Notes: generated by a model not told the origin, from the letters alone. Counted from the first letter of the stretch, positions 14,771-23,779 are shown. The stretch is DNA of 64,000 nucleotides from an uncultured Clostridium sp. (GCA_902490335.1 CABUDL010000002.1:60863-124862); one strand, 5' to 3'. A program made the numbers and translations.

Positions 14771-16267
14771 ATGGCTATGATTTTATTATCCAACCTGTCC
14801 TTTGGTTATGAGGGCAGTTATCAACCGGTCTTTGAGGACCTTTCGATTGCGCTGGATACCGACTGGCATCTGGGACTGACCGGACGCAACGGCAGGGGAA
14901 AGACCACCCTGCTGCGGCTGCTGCTGGGTGCGCAGGGAGAAGCATACGGACTGCGTGGATTTACCGGCAGCATCCAGACCAAAGTTCGCTTCGGGTATTT
15001 TCCGGCGCCGGTGGAGCATCCCGAATGGCTGACAATCGAGGTTGCCCAGCAAATCTGCCCGGATTGTCAGCAGTGGCAGCTGGAACGGGAGCTTTCGCTG
15101 CTGGAATTCCCGGAGGATGCGCTGTGGCGACCGTTCGAGCAGCTGTCCGGCGGAGAAAAGACCAAGTTGCAGCTGGCTGCGCTGTTTTTGCAGGAAAACA
15201 CCTTCCCGCTGATTGACGAGCCGACCAACCACCTGGACACCGAATCCCGACAGCTGGTGGCGGACTATTTAAAAAGGCAGAAGGGATTTTTGCTGGTGTC
15301 CCACGACCGCGATTTTCTGGATGGGTGTGTCGACCACATCCTTTCGCTCGACCGGGACGGCATCCAGCTGCGCAAAGGGGATTTTTCCGGCTGGTATCAG
15401 GATTATCAGACGAGGGTGCAGTCGGAAAGAGAACAGAACGAGCGGCTCAAAAAGGAGATTGGTCGGCTGCAAACGGCGGCGCGTCGGACAGCCGATTGGT
15501 CAGGCAGGGTGGAAAGCAGCAAGATTGGAGAAGGACCCTGCGACCGCGGGTTCATCGGGCACAAGGCAGCCAAGATGATGCAGCGCTCCAAAAATATCCA
15601 GTCCCGCCGCGAGCAGGCAATCCGGCAAAAGGAGGAGCTGCTGAAGGGAGTGGAAAACACCGGCAAGCTTAAATTGCAGCCGGTGGAGCATTTTGCCAAA
15701 ACGCTTTTGCAGGCAAGGGAGCTTTCCGTCTGCTTTGATGACCGGGAGGTGTTTGAGCCGGTCAGCTTTGCCGTTTGTGCAGGGGACAAGATTGCCCTGC
15801 ACGGACGAAACGGCTGCGGAAAAACCAGCCTGCTGCGGCTGCTGATGGGGGAGGAGCTTCCCTTTTGCGGTCAGCTGGAGCGGGCATCGGGACTGCGGCT
15901 GTCGCTGGTGCCGCAGGATGCCTCCTTTTTGCAGGGAAATCTGTGTGATTATTTACAGGAGTGCGGTATCGACCAAAGCCGCTGTCTGTCCATCCTGCGC
16001 AACCTGGGATTTGAGCGGGAGCAGTTCGATTTGCCGATGCAGCAGTACAGCCAGGGACAGAAGAAAAAGGTGCTGATTGCAAAGAGTTTGTGTGAGCAGG
16101 CGCACCTTTACCTTTGGGATGAACCGCTCAACTACATCGACATCTTTTCACGCATCCAGCTGGAGCAGTTGGTGGCGGATTTTGAAGGAACCATGCTGTT
16201 TGTCGAGCACGACCGAGCCTTTTGCCGGGCGGTTGCAACCGATACGGTGAATATCCTTCGACGCTAG
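14771..16267 (+). CDS. ABC-F ribosomal protection protein, Lsa-like
   Basis: 498 aa, soluble, with two ATPase domains and no membrane segments. ABC1 has Walker A GRNGRGKT, WRPFEQLSGGEKTK and FPLIDEPTNHLD. A charged linker (about residues 215-300) contains IGHKAAKMMQRSKNIQ. ABC2 has GRNGCGKT, YSQGQKKK and LYLWDEPLNYID. The length and these signatures match the Lsa/Vga/VmlR group of ABC-F proteins, which bind the ribosomal E site and dislodge lincosamides, streptogramin A and pleuromutilins. Which drug, if any, is inferred only. AGAGGTGA precedes ATG 14771 by 6 nt. The leader suggests induction. Confidence 0.85.
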   Translation: MAMILLSNLSFGYEGSYQPVFEDLSIALDTDWHLGLTGRNGRGKTTLLRLLLGAQGEAYGLRGFTGSIQTKVRFGYFPAPVEHPEWLTIEVAQQICPDCQQWQLERELSLLEFPEDALWRPFEQLSGGEKTKLQLAALFLQENTFPLIDEPTNHLDTESRQLVADYLKRQKGFLLVSHDRDFLDGCVDHILSLDRDGIQLRKGDFSGWYQDYQTRVQSEREQNERLKKEIGRLQTAARRTADWSGRVESSKIGEGPCDRGFIGHKAAKMMQRSKNIQSRREQAIRQKEELLKGVENTGKLKLQPVEHFAKTLLQARELSVCFDDREVFEPVSFAVCAGDKIALHGRNGCGKTSLLRLLMGEELPFCGQLERASGLRLSLVPQDASFLQGNLCDYLQECGIDQSRCLSILRNLGFEREQFDLPMQQYSQGQKKKVLIAKSLCEQAHLYLWDEPLNYIDIFSRIQLEQLVADFEGTMLFVEHDRAFCRAVATDTVNILRR

Positions 16268-16348
16268 GGGAAGCACCATTTACAGGAAGTTTCATACGAT
16301 GAAAGAGAGGGGAAGCCTTTCCCTATCCTGTGATGGAAGGTGAAGAAG

Positions 16349-17242
16349 ATGAATCAACAGACAAATGAATGGAATCAGGAACAGCAGCAGCGGGATTTGC
16401 CGCAGACGCTGCCGAGCTACCCGGATGTGGACGGCTCGGGAGCGGCAGTGGAAGGAGTGCCGGACACGCCGCAGACCCTGCCCAGCTACCCGGATGTGGA
16501 CGGTTCCGCGCCGCCGGTCTACCCGCAGCCGATTCCTCCCATCGTCACCCAGCCCGGTCAGCCGGTCATGCGCTGCTGTCGGGTCCGGTTTTTCCACGCG
16601 GCGGTGCAGGCGGGTTCTTTAAATGTCAACGTCGGTTCCCAGCGGGTAGCAAGCAATCTGGCGTTCGGTAATTTTTCTACATACTATTGTTTTGCAGAAG
16701 GGTTCCGCACCGTCAGCCTCATCAATGCCAGCAGCGGCAGGACGCTGCTGCTGCGCAAGACGGTGCCGATGTCCTATGGGGAGCAGTTGACCTTTGTTAT
16801 CGTCAACAACGCCTCCACCGGCGCGCTGGAGCTGGTGCGAGTCAATGATACCGCCTGCTCGGGACAGATGGGAGGCTTTGGCTGCCTGCGTATGGCAAAC
16901 TTCCTGCTGGGAGATACCGCTCTGGATTTGCTGACAGCGGACGGTCGGGTGCTGTTTTCGGATGTGCGCTATAAGGAAACCACCCTGTCCCGCCGACTGC
17001 GCCCGGGAAGTTATAGTTTTTTGGTGGCAAATACGCCGGTGCGCATCGAGCCGAGGATTCAGGATGTGGAGATGGACCAGGGAGAATGGCGCATCAGTCA
17101 GCGGTATCTGCCGGGCTATGGGGAGATGGACCTGTTGCTCAGCTTTGGGATGCAGGCACGCCGCGGGGTGCTGAGCACGGCTTATATCATCGGTCAGGCG
17201 AACACCGGTGAGCTGCAGGTGGTGGTTTCGGAAAACCGATAA
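16349..17242 (+). CDS. DUF4397 domain protein with proline-rich N-terminal repeats
   Basis: 297 aa. Residues 1-75 are disordered and rich in P/Q, with two copies of a unit containing PQTLPSYPDVDGS about 29 residues apart. The rest contains a DUF4397 domain (VRFFHAAVQAGSLNVNVG, VASNLAFGNFSTYYC, then a beta-rich stretch). DUF4397 is a beta-sandwich often found in envelope or spore-surface proteins. No signal peptide is visible, so cytoplasmic or spore-coat location is possible; the Tyr/Pro-rich repeats would suit a coat or crust protein (speculative). ATG 16349 follows GGAAGGTGA; an upstream in-frame GTG at 16340 lies inside that ribosome binding site. Confidence 0.65.
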   Translation: MNQQTNEWNQEQQQRDLPQTLPSYPDVDGSGAAVEGVPDTPQTLPSYPDVDGSAPPVYPQPIPPIVTQPGQPVMRCCRVRFFHAAVQAGSLNVNVGSQRVASNLAFGNFSTYYCFAEGFRTVSLINASSGRTLLLRKTVPMSYGEQLTFVIVNNASTGALELVRVNDTACSGQMGGFGCLRMANFLLGDTALDLLTADGRVLFSDVRYKETTLSRRLRPGSYSFLVANTPVRIEPRIQDVEMDQGEWRISQRYLPGYGEMDLLLSFGMQARRGVLSTAYIIGQANTGELQVVVSENR

Positions 17243-17420
17243 ACGCTTGGGCGAGGACAGAAAAATAGAAAAACGGTGGAGTCTATAAAAAAACAGCGGA
17301 AATTTTAGTTAAAATTGCCAGTTCACCAACAGAATAAAGGGTGCTTATTGACAGAAAAGTGATTTTGTGTCAAGCTAAATGTATAAAAGGGAGAAAGACT
17401 CCCAAAAGGAGGGCGCCCGA

Positions 17421-18743
17421 ATGAAAAAAATGCGGGAAAGGACCGAGCTGACGGCAAAAGGACAGCAACGAAGGTTGATGCTGCTGTCGGCAGCCATTAT
17501 GATTTTTGTTGCGCAGCTCGACCTCAACCTGATTATCAATGGATTCCGTATTTCGCTGGCGGTCATCTGCCTGCCGGTGATGACCTTTCTCAGCAGCAAC
17601 TTTCCGGTGTTTCCGGTTACCTTGATTGCAGCGCCGGGCATTTTGCTGGTGCGCTGTGCGGTGGAATGGCTGCACGAGGGCAGCTTTATACAGGGGTTTT
17701 GGGCATATTCCCCGGAGATGCTGTTCTACCTGATGTACGGCGGACTGTTTGCTTTGTATGTCCATCTGGCGCCGATGCAGCACTTTTCGCTGCTGCGGCT
17801 ACTGCCGTTGGTCGGCATTGACATGGTGTCGAACATGGTGGAGGTGGGCGTGCGCCTGGGGATGCGGATGTTTGTGCCGGAGGTACTGCTGCGGCTGCTG
17901 ATTGTGGCGCTGGGCAGAAGCGCGCTGGCAGCCATCTGTCTGGCGGCGCTGGATGCTTACGGGATGTTCATTCTGAGCAAGGATGACCGGGAGCGCTATA
18001 ACCACCTGTTGATGCTGACCTCACAGCTCAAGGGAGAGGTCATCTGGATGAACAAAAACACCAACCGCATCGAGGACACCATGGCGGTGTCCTACGCGCT
18101 GTACAACCAGCTGAACAAGATGGCGGTGCAGCAGCAATCGCAGCAGATGGAGCAGCTGGCACAAAAGGCGCTGACGGTGGCAAAGGATATTCACGAGGTC
18201 AAGAAGGAATACTACCTGATTATGAACGGCATTTCGGCTGCGCTCAACGACGACGACCAGCAGAATGGAATGTGGATGCGGGATATTCTGCAAACCCTCC
18301 AGAACAGCACCCGAAACGGCTTCGACGGCTTTGGAGAGAATGTGCAGGTAAGCTTTTCGATGGAGAAAAACTTTTTTACCGATAAACATTATGAACTGAT
18401 GTCGGTGCTGCGGAATTTAATCAACAACGCTGCCGAAGCGGCGGGTGAAAAGCAGGCACAGGTGGTTGTTTCCGAAAGCCAGCAGGGAGAAAGATATCAG
18501 CTGTGTGTCCATGACAACTGCGGCGGCATCGAGCCGGAATATCTGCCGAGCATCTTTGAACCGGGCTTTTCGACTAAAATCGACTACGAAACCGGCAAGG
18601 TCAGCCGCGGTCTGGGACTGAGTCTGGTGCGGGATATTGTCGAAAGCCAGATGGGCGGAACCATCCGGGTGCAGTCGGCAGCGGGATGTACCGATTTTAT
18701 CATCAGCATTCCGCAAAAAAATCTGGAGGTGGAAAACAAATGA
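17421..18743 (+). CDS. Sensor histidine kinase, GlnK (YcbA)-like
   Basis: 440 aa. Five or six transmembrane helices (residues about 15-185) are followed by a coiled cytoplasmic linker (LYNQLNKMAVQQQSQQMEQL), a phosphoacceptor region with DIHEVKKEYY and a GHKL ATPase with N-box NLINNAAEAA, G1 HDNCGGIEP and G2 GLGLSLVRDI. The kinase class and partner (a YcbB-domain regulator) are those of the B. subtilis GlnK-GlnL pair, which responds to glutamine. The actual signal here is unknown. ATG 17421 follows AAAGGAGGG by 7 nt. It overlaps the regulator gene by 4 bp (ATGA). Confidence 0.85.
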   Translation: MKKMRERTELTAKGQQRRLMLLSAAIMIFVAQLDLNLIINGFRISLAVICLPVMTFLSSNFPVFPVTLIAAPGILLVRCAVEWLHEGSFIQGFWAYSPEMLFYLMYGGLFALYVHLAPMQHFSLLRLLPLVGIDMVSNMVEVGVRLGMRMFVPEVLLRLLIVALGRSALAAICLAALDAYGMFILSKDDRERYNHLLMLTSQLKGEVIWMNKNTNRIEDTMAVSYALYNQLNKMAVQQQSQQMEQLAQKALTVAKDIHEVKKEYYLIMNGISAALNDDDQQNGMWMRDILQTLQNSTRNGFDGFGENVQVSFSMEKNFFTDKHYELMSVLRNLINNAAEAAGEKQAQVVVSESQQGERYQLCVHDNCGGIEPEYLPSIFEPGFSTKIDYETGKVSRGLGLSLVRDIVESQMGGTIRVQSAAGCTDFIISIPQKNLEVENK

Positions 18744-19615
18744 AATTTTATTTGATTGATGATGACGCCAGTGTGTGTAATATCCTGAAAATCATCATCC
18801 AGCAAAAGAAGCTGGGCGAAGTGTGCGGCAGCGCCTCCAACGGAGTGGATGCACTGGAGGATTTGCGCTTTATCCACCCGGATATTATCATTGTGGATTT
18901 GCTGATGCCAATCATGGACGGAATCAACTTTGTGCGCAAGGCAAAGGAGCTTTACCCCGACATCTGCTATGTCATGCTCTCGCAGGTCAGCAGCAAGGAG
19001 ATGGTCGCACAGGCGTATGAGTGCGGAGTGACCTTCTTTTTGCAGAAGCCGGTCAACGGGGTGGAGGTCGTTCGGGTGCTGACCAACGTCGTCGATTCCA
19101 TCCAGATGAAACGCACCTTCCAGCAGATGCAGTCGCTGTTTATGCAGGGTGGGCAGGAAAATATGGCTGCCGCACCGGTGCCGGAGCTCAAGCTGTTGTC
19201 TGAGCAGCCGGAGGATAAGCCGCACATCAAGCGACTGCGCGGGATTTTGCAGAAGCTGGGCATCATCGGGGAGAGCGGCAGTGCGGACATCATCACGCTG
19301 GTGGACTATATGATTGAGCAGGGACCGGAATCGGGAAAATTTACCGTTTCGGAGCTGTGCAGCCGCTTTAGTCCCAACAATTCCAAGTCGATGGAGCAGC
19401 GCATCCGCCGTGCGGTCAATGCAGGGCTGACCAACCTTGCCAACATGGGACTGGAGGACTACTCCAACGACACCTTCCACGATTTGGCAGGGACGCTGTA
19501 CAGCTTTGAGCAGATTCGCAAGGAGATGGATTATATCCGCGGAAAGTCGCAGAGCCATGGCAAGGTATCGCTGAAAAACTTTTTGAATTCGCTGATTTTT
19601 TATTGTACCAACTAA
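18740..19615 (+). CDS. Response regulator with YcbB (GlnL-type) DNA-binding domain
   Basis: 291 aa. The receiver domain has the acidic cluster DDD (residues 7-9), phosphoacceptor Asp53 (IIIVDLLMP) and Lys103 (LQKPVNG). The C-terminal half (RGILQKLGIIGESGSADII, then FTVSELCSRFSPN, SKSMEQRIRRAVNAGL and LANMGLEDYSN) is the YcbB domain, a helical DNA-binding unit found in GlnL of Bacillus. It is translated from an ATGA overlap with the kinase gene, with GGAGGTG upstream. Its likely target is the adjacent EIIC-like gene, whose promoter has a good -10, a poor -35 and direct repeats. Confidence 0.88.
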   Translation: MKFYLIDDDASVCNILKIIIQQKKLGEVCGSASNGVDALEDLRFIHPDIIIVDLLMPIMDGINFVRKAKELYPDICYVMLSQVSSKEMVAQAYECGVTFFLQKPVNGVEVVRVLTNVVDSIQMKRTFQQMQSLFMQGGQENMAAAPVPELKLLSEQPEDKPHIKRLRGILQKLGIIGESGSADIITLVDYMIEQGPESGKFTVSELCSRFSPNNSKSMEQRIRRAVNAGLTNLANMGLEDYSNDTFHDLAGTLYSFEQIRKEMDYIRGKSQSHGKVSLKNFLNSLIFYCTN

Positions 19616-19635
19616 GTTGATACAGAAAATACAGA

Positions 19636-19683
19636 CAAAGCCGCCTTTGTACCTGAATGACAGTGCAAAGGCGGCCTTTACTG
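19636..19683 (+). terminator. Terminator of the two-component operon
   Basis: A 13-bp stem (AAAGCCGCCTTTG with CAAAGGCGGCCTTT, one bulge) followed by a short T-rich tail. Confidence 0.6.
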
Positions 19684-19854
19684 TATCATAGAAAGGTTGT
19701 CACCTTCTATATGTCAAAAATACAGCTAATTTATTATGCAATATGCTGCAAGCATTATTTTTAAAAGACAAGAAAAAGCGGAAATTATTTGTACATAACG
19801 CTGGGGACTATCTGTTTTGAGTGGACAATTTCGACAAAGTTGCTTTTTTCGGAA

Positions 19855-19912
19855 TTTTTGAAGAAAAATTTTCTGTAACTTTTTGAAGTTTTATAAAGTT
19901 TGCTTCTATAAT
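19855..19912 (+). promoter_or_regulatory. Probable response-regulator-dependent promoter
   Basis: A perfect -10 TATAAT (19907-19912) lacks a -35 at the right distance (TGAAGT). Two direct copies of TTTTTGAAG lie at 19855-19863 and 19880-19888, 25 bp apart, the second touching the -35 position. Direct repeats of T-rich half-sites are the reported style of GlnL sites in Bacillus. Binding here is inference. The remaining 170 bp back to the terminator shows nothing else. Confidence 0.5.
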
Positions 19913-19999
19913 TTAGGCATAGTCAATCGCGTGGGTACACGGCAAACGGTACCGACACACGGATATTTTAAACAGAGAGTTTTACGGAGGTTATGAACG

Positions 20000-21070
20000 A
20001 TGATGACAATTATTTCCGGAGTGGGTCTGCTGCTCCTCACCTTAGCCGTTTTTTCCGTCTTTAGCCTGAAGTTTCCAAAAGGCAGCCAGGCGATGTCCGG
20101 TATGGCAAACGCAGCAGTTGCTTCCTTTCTGATTGAAGCGGTCCACAAATACATCACCGGCGACCTGCTGGGAATTGCTTTCCTGGGCGAGGTCGGTGCC
20201 ACTGCCGGCAGTCTGGGCGGTGTTGCAGCCGGTATCATGGTTCCGCTGAGCATGGGTGTCAATCCGGTATTCGCAGTCGTAGGCGGTCTGGCTTGCGGCG
20301 GCTACGGCATCCTGCCGGGCTTCATCGCCGGTTACATCGTCGGTCTGATTGCTCCTTACATTGAAAAATATCTGCCAACCGGTCTGGACATCATCCTCGG
20401 CTCCCTGACCATCGCTCCAATGGCAAGACTGTTTGCACTGGTTGTTGACCCTGCTGTCAACTCCATTCTGGGCATGATCGGCGGCACCATCACCGCAGCA
20501 GCTGACCAGTCCCCTGTTATCATGGGCTTCCTGCTGGGCGGTATCATGAAGATGATCTGCACCTCTCCTCTGAGCTCGATGGCTTTGACCGCAATGCTGG
20601 GTCTGACCGGTCTGCCGATGGGTATTGCTGCAATCGCCTGCTTCGGCGGTTCCTTCACCAATGGTATGGTCTTCCACAAGATGGGCTACGGCGACAAGAG
20701 CAACATCATCGCTGTTATGCTGGAGCCTCTGACCCAGGCACACATCGTTACTGCACACCCAATCCCGATTTTTGTCTCTAACTTCTTTGGCGGCGGTCTG
20801 GCAGGTCTGGCAGCAGCTATGCTGGGTATTGTCAACAATGCTCCTGGTACTGCTTCCCCAATCCCGGGTCTGATTGCACCGTTCGGCTTCAACCCAGCCG
20901 GTAAAGTCATCCTGGCTCTGGCTCTGGCAGCAGTCGGCGGTCTGTTGGCTGGTTATGTCGGCGGCACTGTATTCAGCCGTCTGGAAAAACGCAAACACGC
21001 AACCGTCAAAGCAGAGGCACCGGCAGCCTATGGCGATCCTCTGGCAGATGACGAGATGCTGGAAGCATAA
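20000..21070 (+). CDS. PTS EIIC-type membrane protein (PfoR-like, PTS_EIIC_2 family)
   Basis: 356 aa, very hydrophobic, with about ten transmembrane segments rich in glycine and alanine. The family pattern includes VASFLIEAVHKYITGDLLG, PVIMGFLLGGIMKMICTSP and a conserved HPIPIFVSNFFGG near the end. This is the PTS_EIIC_2 (PfoR) family: EIIC-like proteins without IIA/IIB domains, first named as a regulator of perfringolysin in Clostridium. Substrate and mechanism are unknown; no PTS IIA or IIB gene is nearby. GGAGG precedes ATG 20000. Codon use differs from neighbours (many TCC/CTG/GGC codons), as in a highly expressed gene. The two-component pair just upstream is the likely regulator. Confidence 0.75.
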   Translation: MMTIISGVGLLLLTLAVFSVFSLKFPKGSQAMSGMANAAVASFLIEAVHKYITGDLLGIAFLGEVGATAGSLGGVAAGIMVPLSMGVNPVFAVVGGLACGGYGILPGFIAGYIVGLIAPYIEKYLPTGLDIILGSLTIAPMARLFALVVDPAVNSILGMIGGTITAAADQSPVIMGFLLGGIMKMICTSPLSSMALTAMLGLTGLPMGIAAIACFGGSFTNGMVFHKMGYGDKSNIIAVMLEPLTQAHIVTAHPIPIFVSNFFGGGLAGLAAAMLGIVNNAPGTASPIPGLIAPFGFNPAGKVILALALAAVGGLLAGYVGGTVFSRLEKRKHATVKAEAPAAYGDPLADDEMLEA

Positions 21071-21102
21071 TTTCGAGATTTTCTGATAAACTCTCATAAA
21101 AC

Positions 21103-21146
21103 AAACAAGCAGCGCCCGAACAGATTCGTTCGGGCGCTGCTTGTTT
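21103..21146. terminator. Bidirectional terminator
   Basis: A perfect 19-bp stem (21103-21121 with 21128-21146) and a 6-nt loop, between the convergent EIIC-like and GH18 genes. Confidence 0.85.
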
Positions 21147-22234
21147 TATTTTGAATCAATCGTCGTTCGGCAGGCGGCAACCAGAGAATCTTCATCGGTG
21201 CGGTCACAAAGAAGGTGGTAGAGCATCACACCGCCCAGCTTGCTGTCGCAGGCAAACAGCGCTTTGGCAGCTGCGGTGGAAGCGCTGTTAAAAAAGATTT
21301 CTCCATCCAAATCGGGATTTTCCCGGGAAATATCCTGCGGGATGTCCTTGTAAAAGACCCACTGTGCAGAAGCGTCCAGCGGTCTGCCGTAGGCTGGAAT
21401 TCCCAAAGAAAGCTGACCGGCAACCGCTCCCTGCTGCAAAAGCTGCTCGACCGCCTCCTGCGCGGTTTGCAGGGTGCTGTGAAAGCCCTGCCGGTCAAAC
21501 TGGTCGTATGCCATCAGATGGATGCAATCGAGCGCCTGCATCGCCTCGGCCTTCAGTTGATTTTGCTGTGGATACAAGGCAACCGACAGCGCAATCGGCT
21601 GTGGCTGGGAAGAAAGCAGCTGCTTGAGCTGGATAAGCAGGAGGGAAAAGCTCTCCCACTCTTCTTCCTGCGGAAATTCCCAGTCGATGTCGATGCCGTC
21701 CAAAGAGAACTCCCGGCACAGCTTCAGGATGTTTTGGCAGAGTGTTTGCCGCTGCTGCTCGGTGGCAATGCTGCTGCCGGCGCTGCCCTCCCGCACCAGC
21801 GCGCCTTTGGGGTTTACCGTTGCCCACAGCTTGGTCTGCCCGGACAACAGCGCAGCAGCCTGTGAAAAGGCAGGGGAAACCTCCAGTGTGCCGTCCATCT
21901 CCCAGTAGACACCGGTGTTTAAAATCAAATAGTCGAGGGAGCCGATGCTCTGCCGGTAAGGTTCCAGCGCTGCGGCAGCATCCTCCGGCAGCGACGAAAC
22001 CGGCAGGTAAGCGCACAGCTGCGGGGAAGGTGCTTGGGTTAGCTGTGCGGCTGCATCTGCTTCGGACCGGCTGTCGTCGGGCAGCTTGGCGGGATTTTCA
22101 CCGGAGGTTTCGACCGTTGGCACAGCGGGAGCGGTCGATTCGGCGGCGGTCGGCGGCGGAACGGTACGCGTACAGCCGCTTAGGGTAATCACCAGCGCAG
22201 CCAGCAGGGCAAGAGGGGAAAGCAGCGATTTCAT
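21146..22234 (-). CDS. Glycoside hydrolase family 18 lipoprotein
   Basis: 362 aa. Lipoprotein signal with lipobox TLSGC, a Thr/Pro/Ser-rich linker of about 50 residues, then a GH18 barrel. The catalytic DxxDxDxE motif is LDGIDIDWEFP, and the next conserved block SLGIPAYGRPL is typical of the YaaH/YdhD-like peptidoglycan-acting branch rather than classic chitinases. It should act outside the membrane on N-acetylglucosamine-containing polymers such as peptidoglycan. The ATG (22232-22234) overlaps the stop of the DNA-glycosylase gene by 4 bp, so translation is coupled to an unrelated DNA repair gene. Confidence 0.85.
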   Translation of the reverse strand: MKSLLSPLALLAALVITLSGCTRTVPPPTAAESTAPAVPTVETSGENPAKLPDDSRSEADAAAQLTQAPSPQLCAYLPVSSLPEDAAAALEPYRQSIGSLDYLILNTGVYWEMDGTLEVSPAFSQAAALLSGQTKLWATVNPKGALVREGSAGSSIATEQQRQTLCQNILKLCREFSLDGIDIDWEFPQEEEWESFSLLLIQLKQLLSSQPQPIALSVALYPQQNQLKAEAMQALDCIHLMAYDQFDRQGFHSTLQTAQEAVEQLLQQGAVAGQLSLGIPAYGRPLDASAQWVFYKDIPQDISRENPDLDGEIFFNSASTAAAKALFACDSKLGGVMLYHLLCDRTDEDSLVAACRTTIDSK

Positions 22235-23130
22235 ACCAGAGCAGCCTCCTTTTCGGGTGCTTCCAGAATCTGCGGGCAGCAGCGGGCGTAGTGGAAGAGA
22301 TACTGCTGGGCGATGCCGATGAAGTCCCGAGCGCAGTCGGGCAGCCCGTTGGGATAGAGTGCGGCAAATACCCGCTTCATCCAGACATCCATCGGGCAGC
22401 ACTCCAGACGGTGGAATCCGTAGAGCAGGGCGCAGTCGGCTACTTTGGGACCGACACCGGTAATTTGCATCAGATGCGCGCGCGCCTGCTCCAGCGGCAT
22501 CTGCGGGATGGCATCCAGCTGCACCTGCCCGCTGCTGACACGGCGGGCAGCATCCAGCAGGTATTTGGCGCGAAAGCCGCAGCGCAGCGGCTCCAGCTCC
22601 TCCAAAGTGGCAGTAGCTAATCGCTGAGGGGAAGGAAAGGAAAAGCAATCACTGGAAGGAATCGGCTCTCCAAGGCAGCTGCAAAGCCGCTGGACGATTC
22701 CTTTGATGCGCTTGATGTTGTTGTTCTGACTGATGATAAAGCAGCACAGCGCCTCCCAGGGGTCTTGGCGAAGGATACGGATGCCGGGCGCAAAGGTGAT
22801 GGCGTGTTTAAGGGTAGGATCTAGGGAAAGGGTGCGGCGGATGGCATCGTAGTCGGTGGTCAAGTCAAAATATTCCTCCCACAGCGGGTAATCCTGTGGC
22901 TGGTGCAGCAGCAGAGAGCCGTCCCGCAGCTGGGAGATGCGCAGCGCATGACCCTTTGCCCAGCCGTGCCAGGTTTGTTCCATGTCGGGCAGGCAGGTGT
23001 CGGTTTCTGTCTGGGAAAAGGTGAAGCACTGTCCGCAGTCAAGCGTCTGGTCCAGACGCAGGCTCAGCGAGCTTCCCGGTTCGCTTTGAATCAGCAGACC
23101 GCAGTCGAGCAGGGTTGTTACAGGTTTCAA
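22231..23130 (-). CDS. ogg: 8-oxoguanine DNA glycosylase/AP lyase (Ogg1 type)
   Basis: 299 aa. It removes oxidised guanine from DNA. The N-terminal OGG domain (LDQTLDCGQCFTF) and a helix-hairpin-helix GPD core are clear: DPWEALCCFIISQNNNIKRI, then ITGVGPKVADCALLYG with the catalytic lysine and MDVWMKR with the catalytic aspartate. The size is that of bacterial Ogg1 homologues. The gene starts with TTG (23128-23130): AAAGGAGAG is 7 nt upstream and no better start exists. It is first in a two-gene unit with the GH18 lipoprotein. Confidence 0.9.
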   Translation of the reverse strand: MKPVTTLLDCGLLIQSEPGSSLSLRLDQTLDCGQCFTFSQTETDTCLPDMEQTWHGWAKGHALRISQLRDGSLLLHQPQDYPLWEEYFDLTTDYDAIRRTLSLDPTLKHAITFAPGIRILRQDPWEALCCFIISQNNNIKRIKGIVQRLCSCLGEPIPSSDCFSFPSPQRLATATLEELEPLRCGFRAKYLLDAARRVSSGQVQLDAIPQMPLEQARAHLMQITGVGPKVADCALLYGFHRLECCPMDVWMKRVFAALYPNGLPDCARDFIGIAQQYLFHYARCCPQILEAPEKEAALV

Positions 23131-23285
23131 AAGGGATCTCTCCTTTCAATCGGGACAATTTTTTAAAGTGTAGCATTTGCCTTAGGAAGATGTCAATCGA
23201 TTTGCAGGAAAGATGGCAGGAAAATGAAGGAATATTTAACAGTTTTTTAATATTTTTTTGGTTAAGTCTGAATAAATTTTCAAAA

Positions 23286-23320
23286 AATGTATTGACATTC
23301 AATGTTACATCGGTAATAAT
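23286..23320 (+). promoter_or_regulatory. Promoter/operator of the BlaI-like gene
   Basis: -35 TTGACA (23292-23297), 17-nt spacer, AATAAT -10 (23315-23320). A short dyad, ACATT-C-AATGT, overlaps the -35, a usual place for a BlaI-family autorepressor. Confidence 0.55.
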
Positions 23321-23378
23321 TATAACTGTGGATGAATCAAAAACAGTCTGCGATGAGCAGGCGGAAGCGGGTGAACAT

Positions 23379-23765
23379 ATGTTTGACAAAATGAGAAGAT
23401 TGCCGGACGCAGAATTGGAAGTTATGAAGGCAATCTGGGACAACACACCACCAATGTCGACCAACGATGTAATGAAGGTGGTCAGCAATGAGAAAAACTG
23501 GAATATCTCCACCCTGCTGACCCTCCTTTCCCGTCTGATCGACCGGGGATTCCTTTCTTCCGAAAAACGCGGCAGAGAAAGAATCTACTATCCTCAGGTG
23601 GAGCGCGAAGAGTACATGGAGTATGAGACCAAAAACTTCATTAAGAAGCTGCACAAGAATTCTTTTATGAGTTTGGTCAATACCCTGTATGACAACAATG
23701 ACCTGACCGAGCAGGATATGGATGAGCTGTCCCGTTGGCTCGAAGAAAAGAAGCAGAATCAGTAA
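23379..23765 (+). CDS. BlaI/MecI/CopY-family transcriptional repressor (orphan)
   Basis: 128 aa. It has the penicillinase-repressor winged helix (LPDAELEVMKAIWDNTPPMS, then NISTLLTLLSRLIDRGFLSS and RGRERIYYPQV) and a C-terminal dimerisation helix. Members repress genes for beta-lactamase, copper export or envelope stress and are often inactivated by a BlaR1/M56 protease, but no M56 gene is adjacent; the one in this window (58869-61103) has its own BlaI partner. ATG 23379 has a modest GGGTGA upstream; an in-frame GTG some 50 nt earlier is an alternative. Confidence 0.8.
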   Translation: MFDKMRRLPDAELEVMKAIWDNTPPMSTNDVMKVVSNEKNWNISTLLTLLSRLIDRGFLSSEKRGRERIYYPQVEREEYMEYETKNFIKKLHKNSFMSLVNTLYDNNDLTEQDMDELSRWLEEKKQNQ

Positions 23766-23779
23766 GATTTGCAGCGAGC

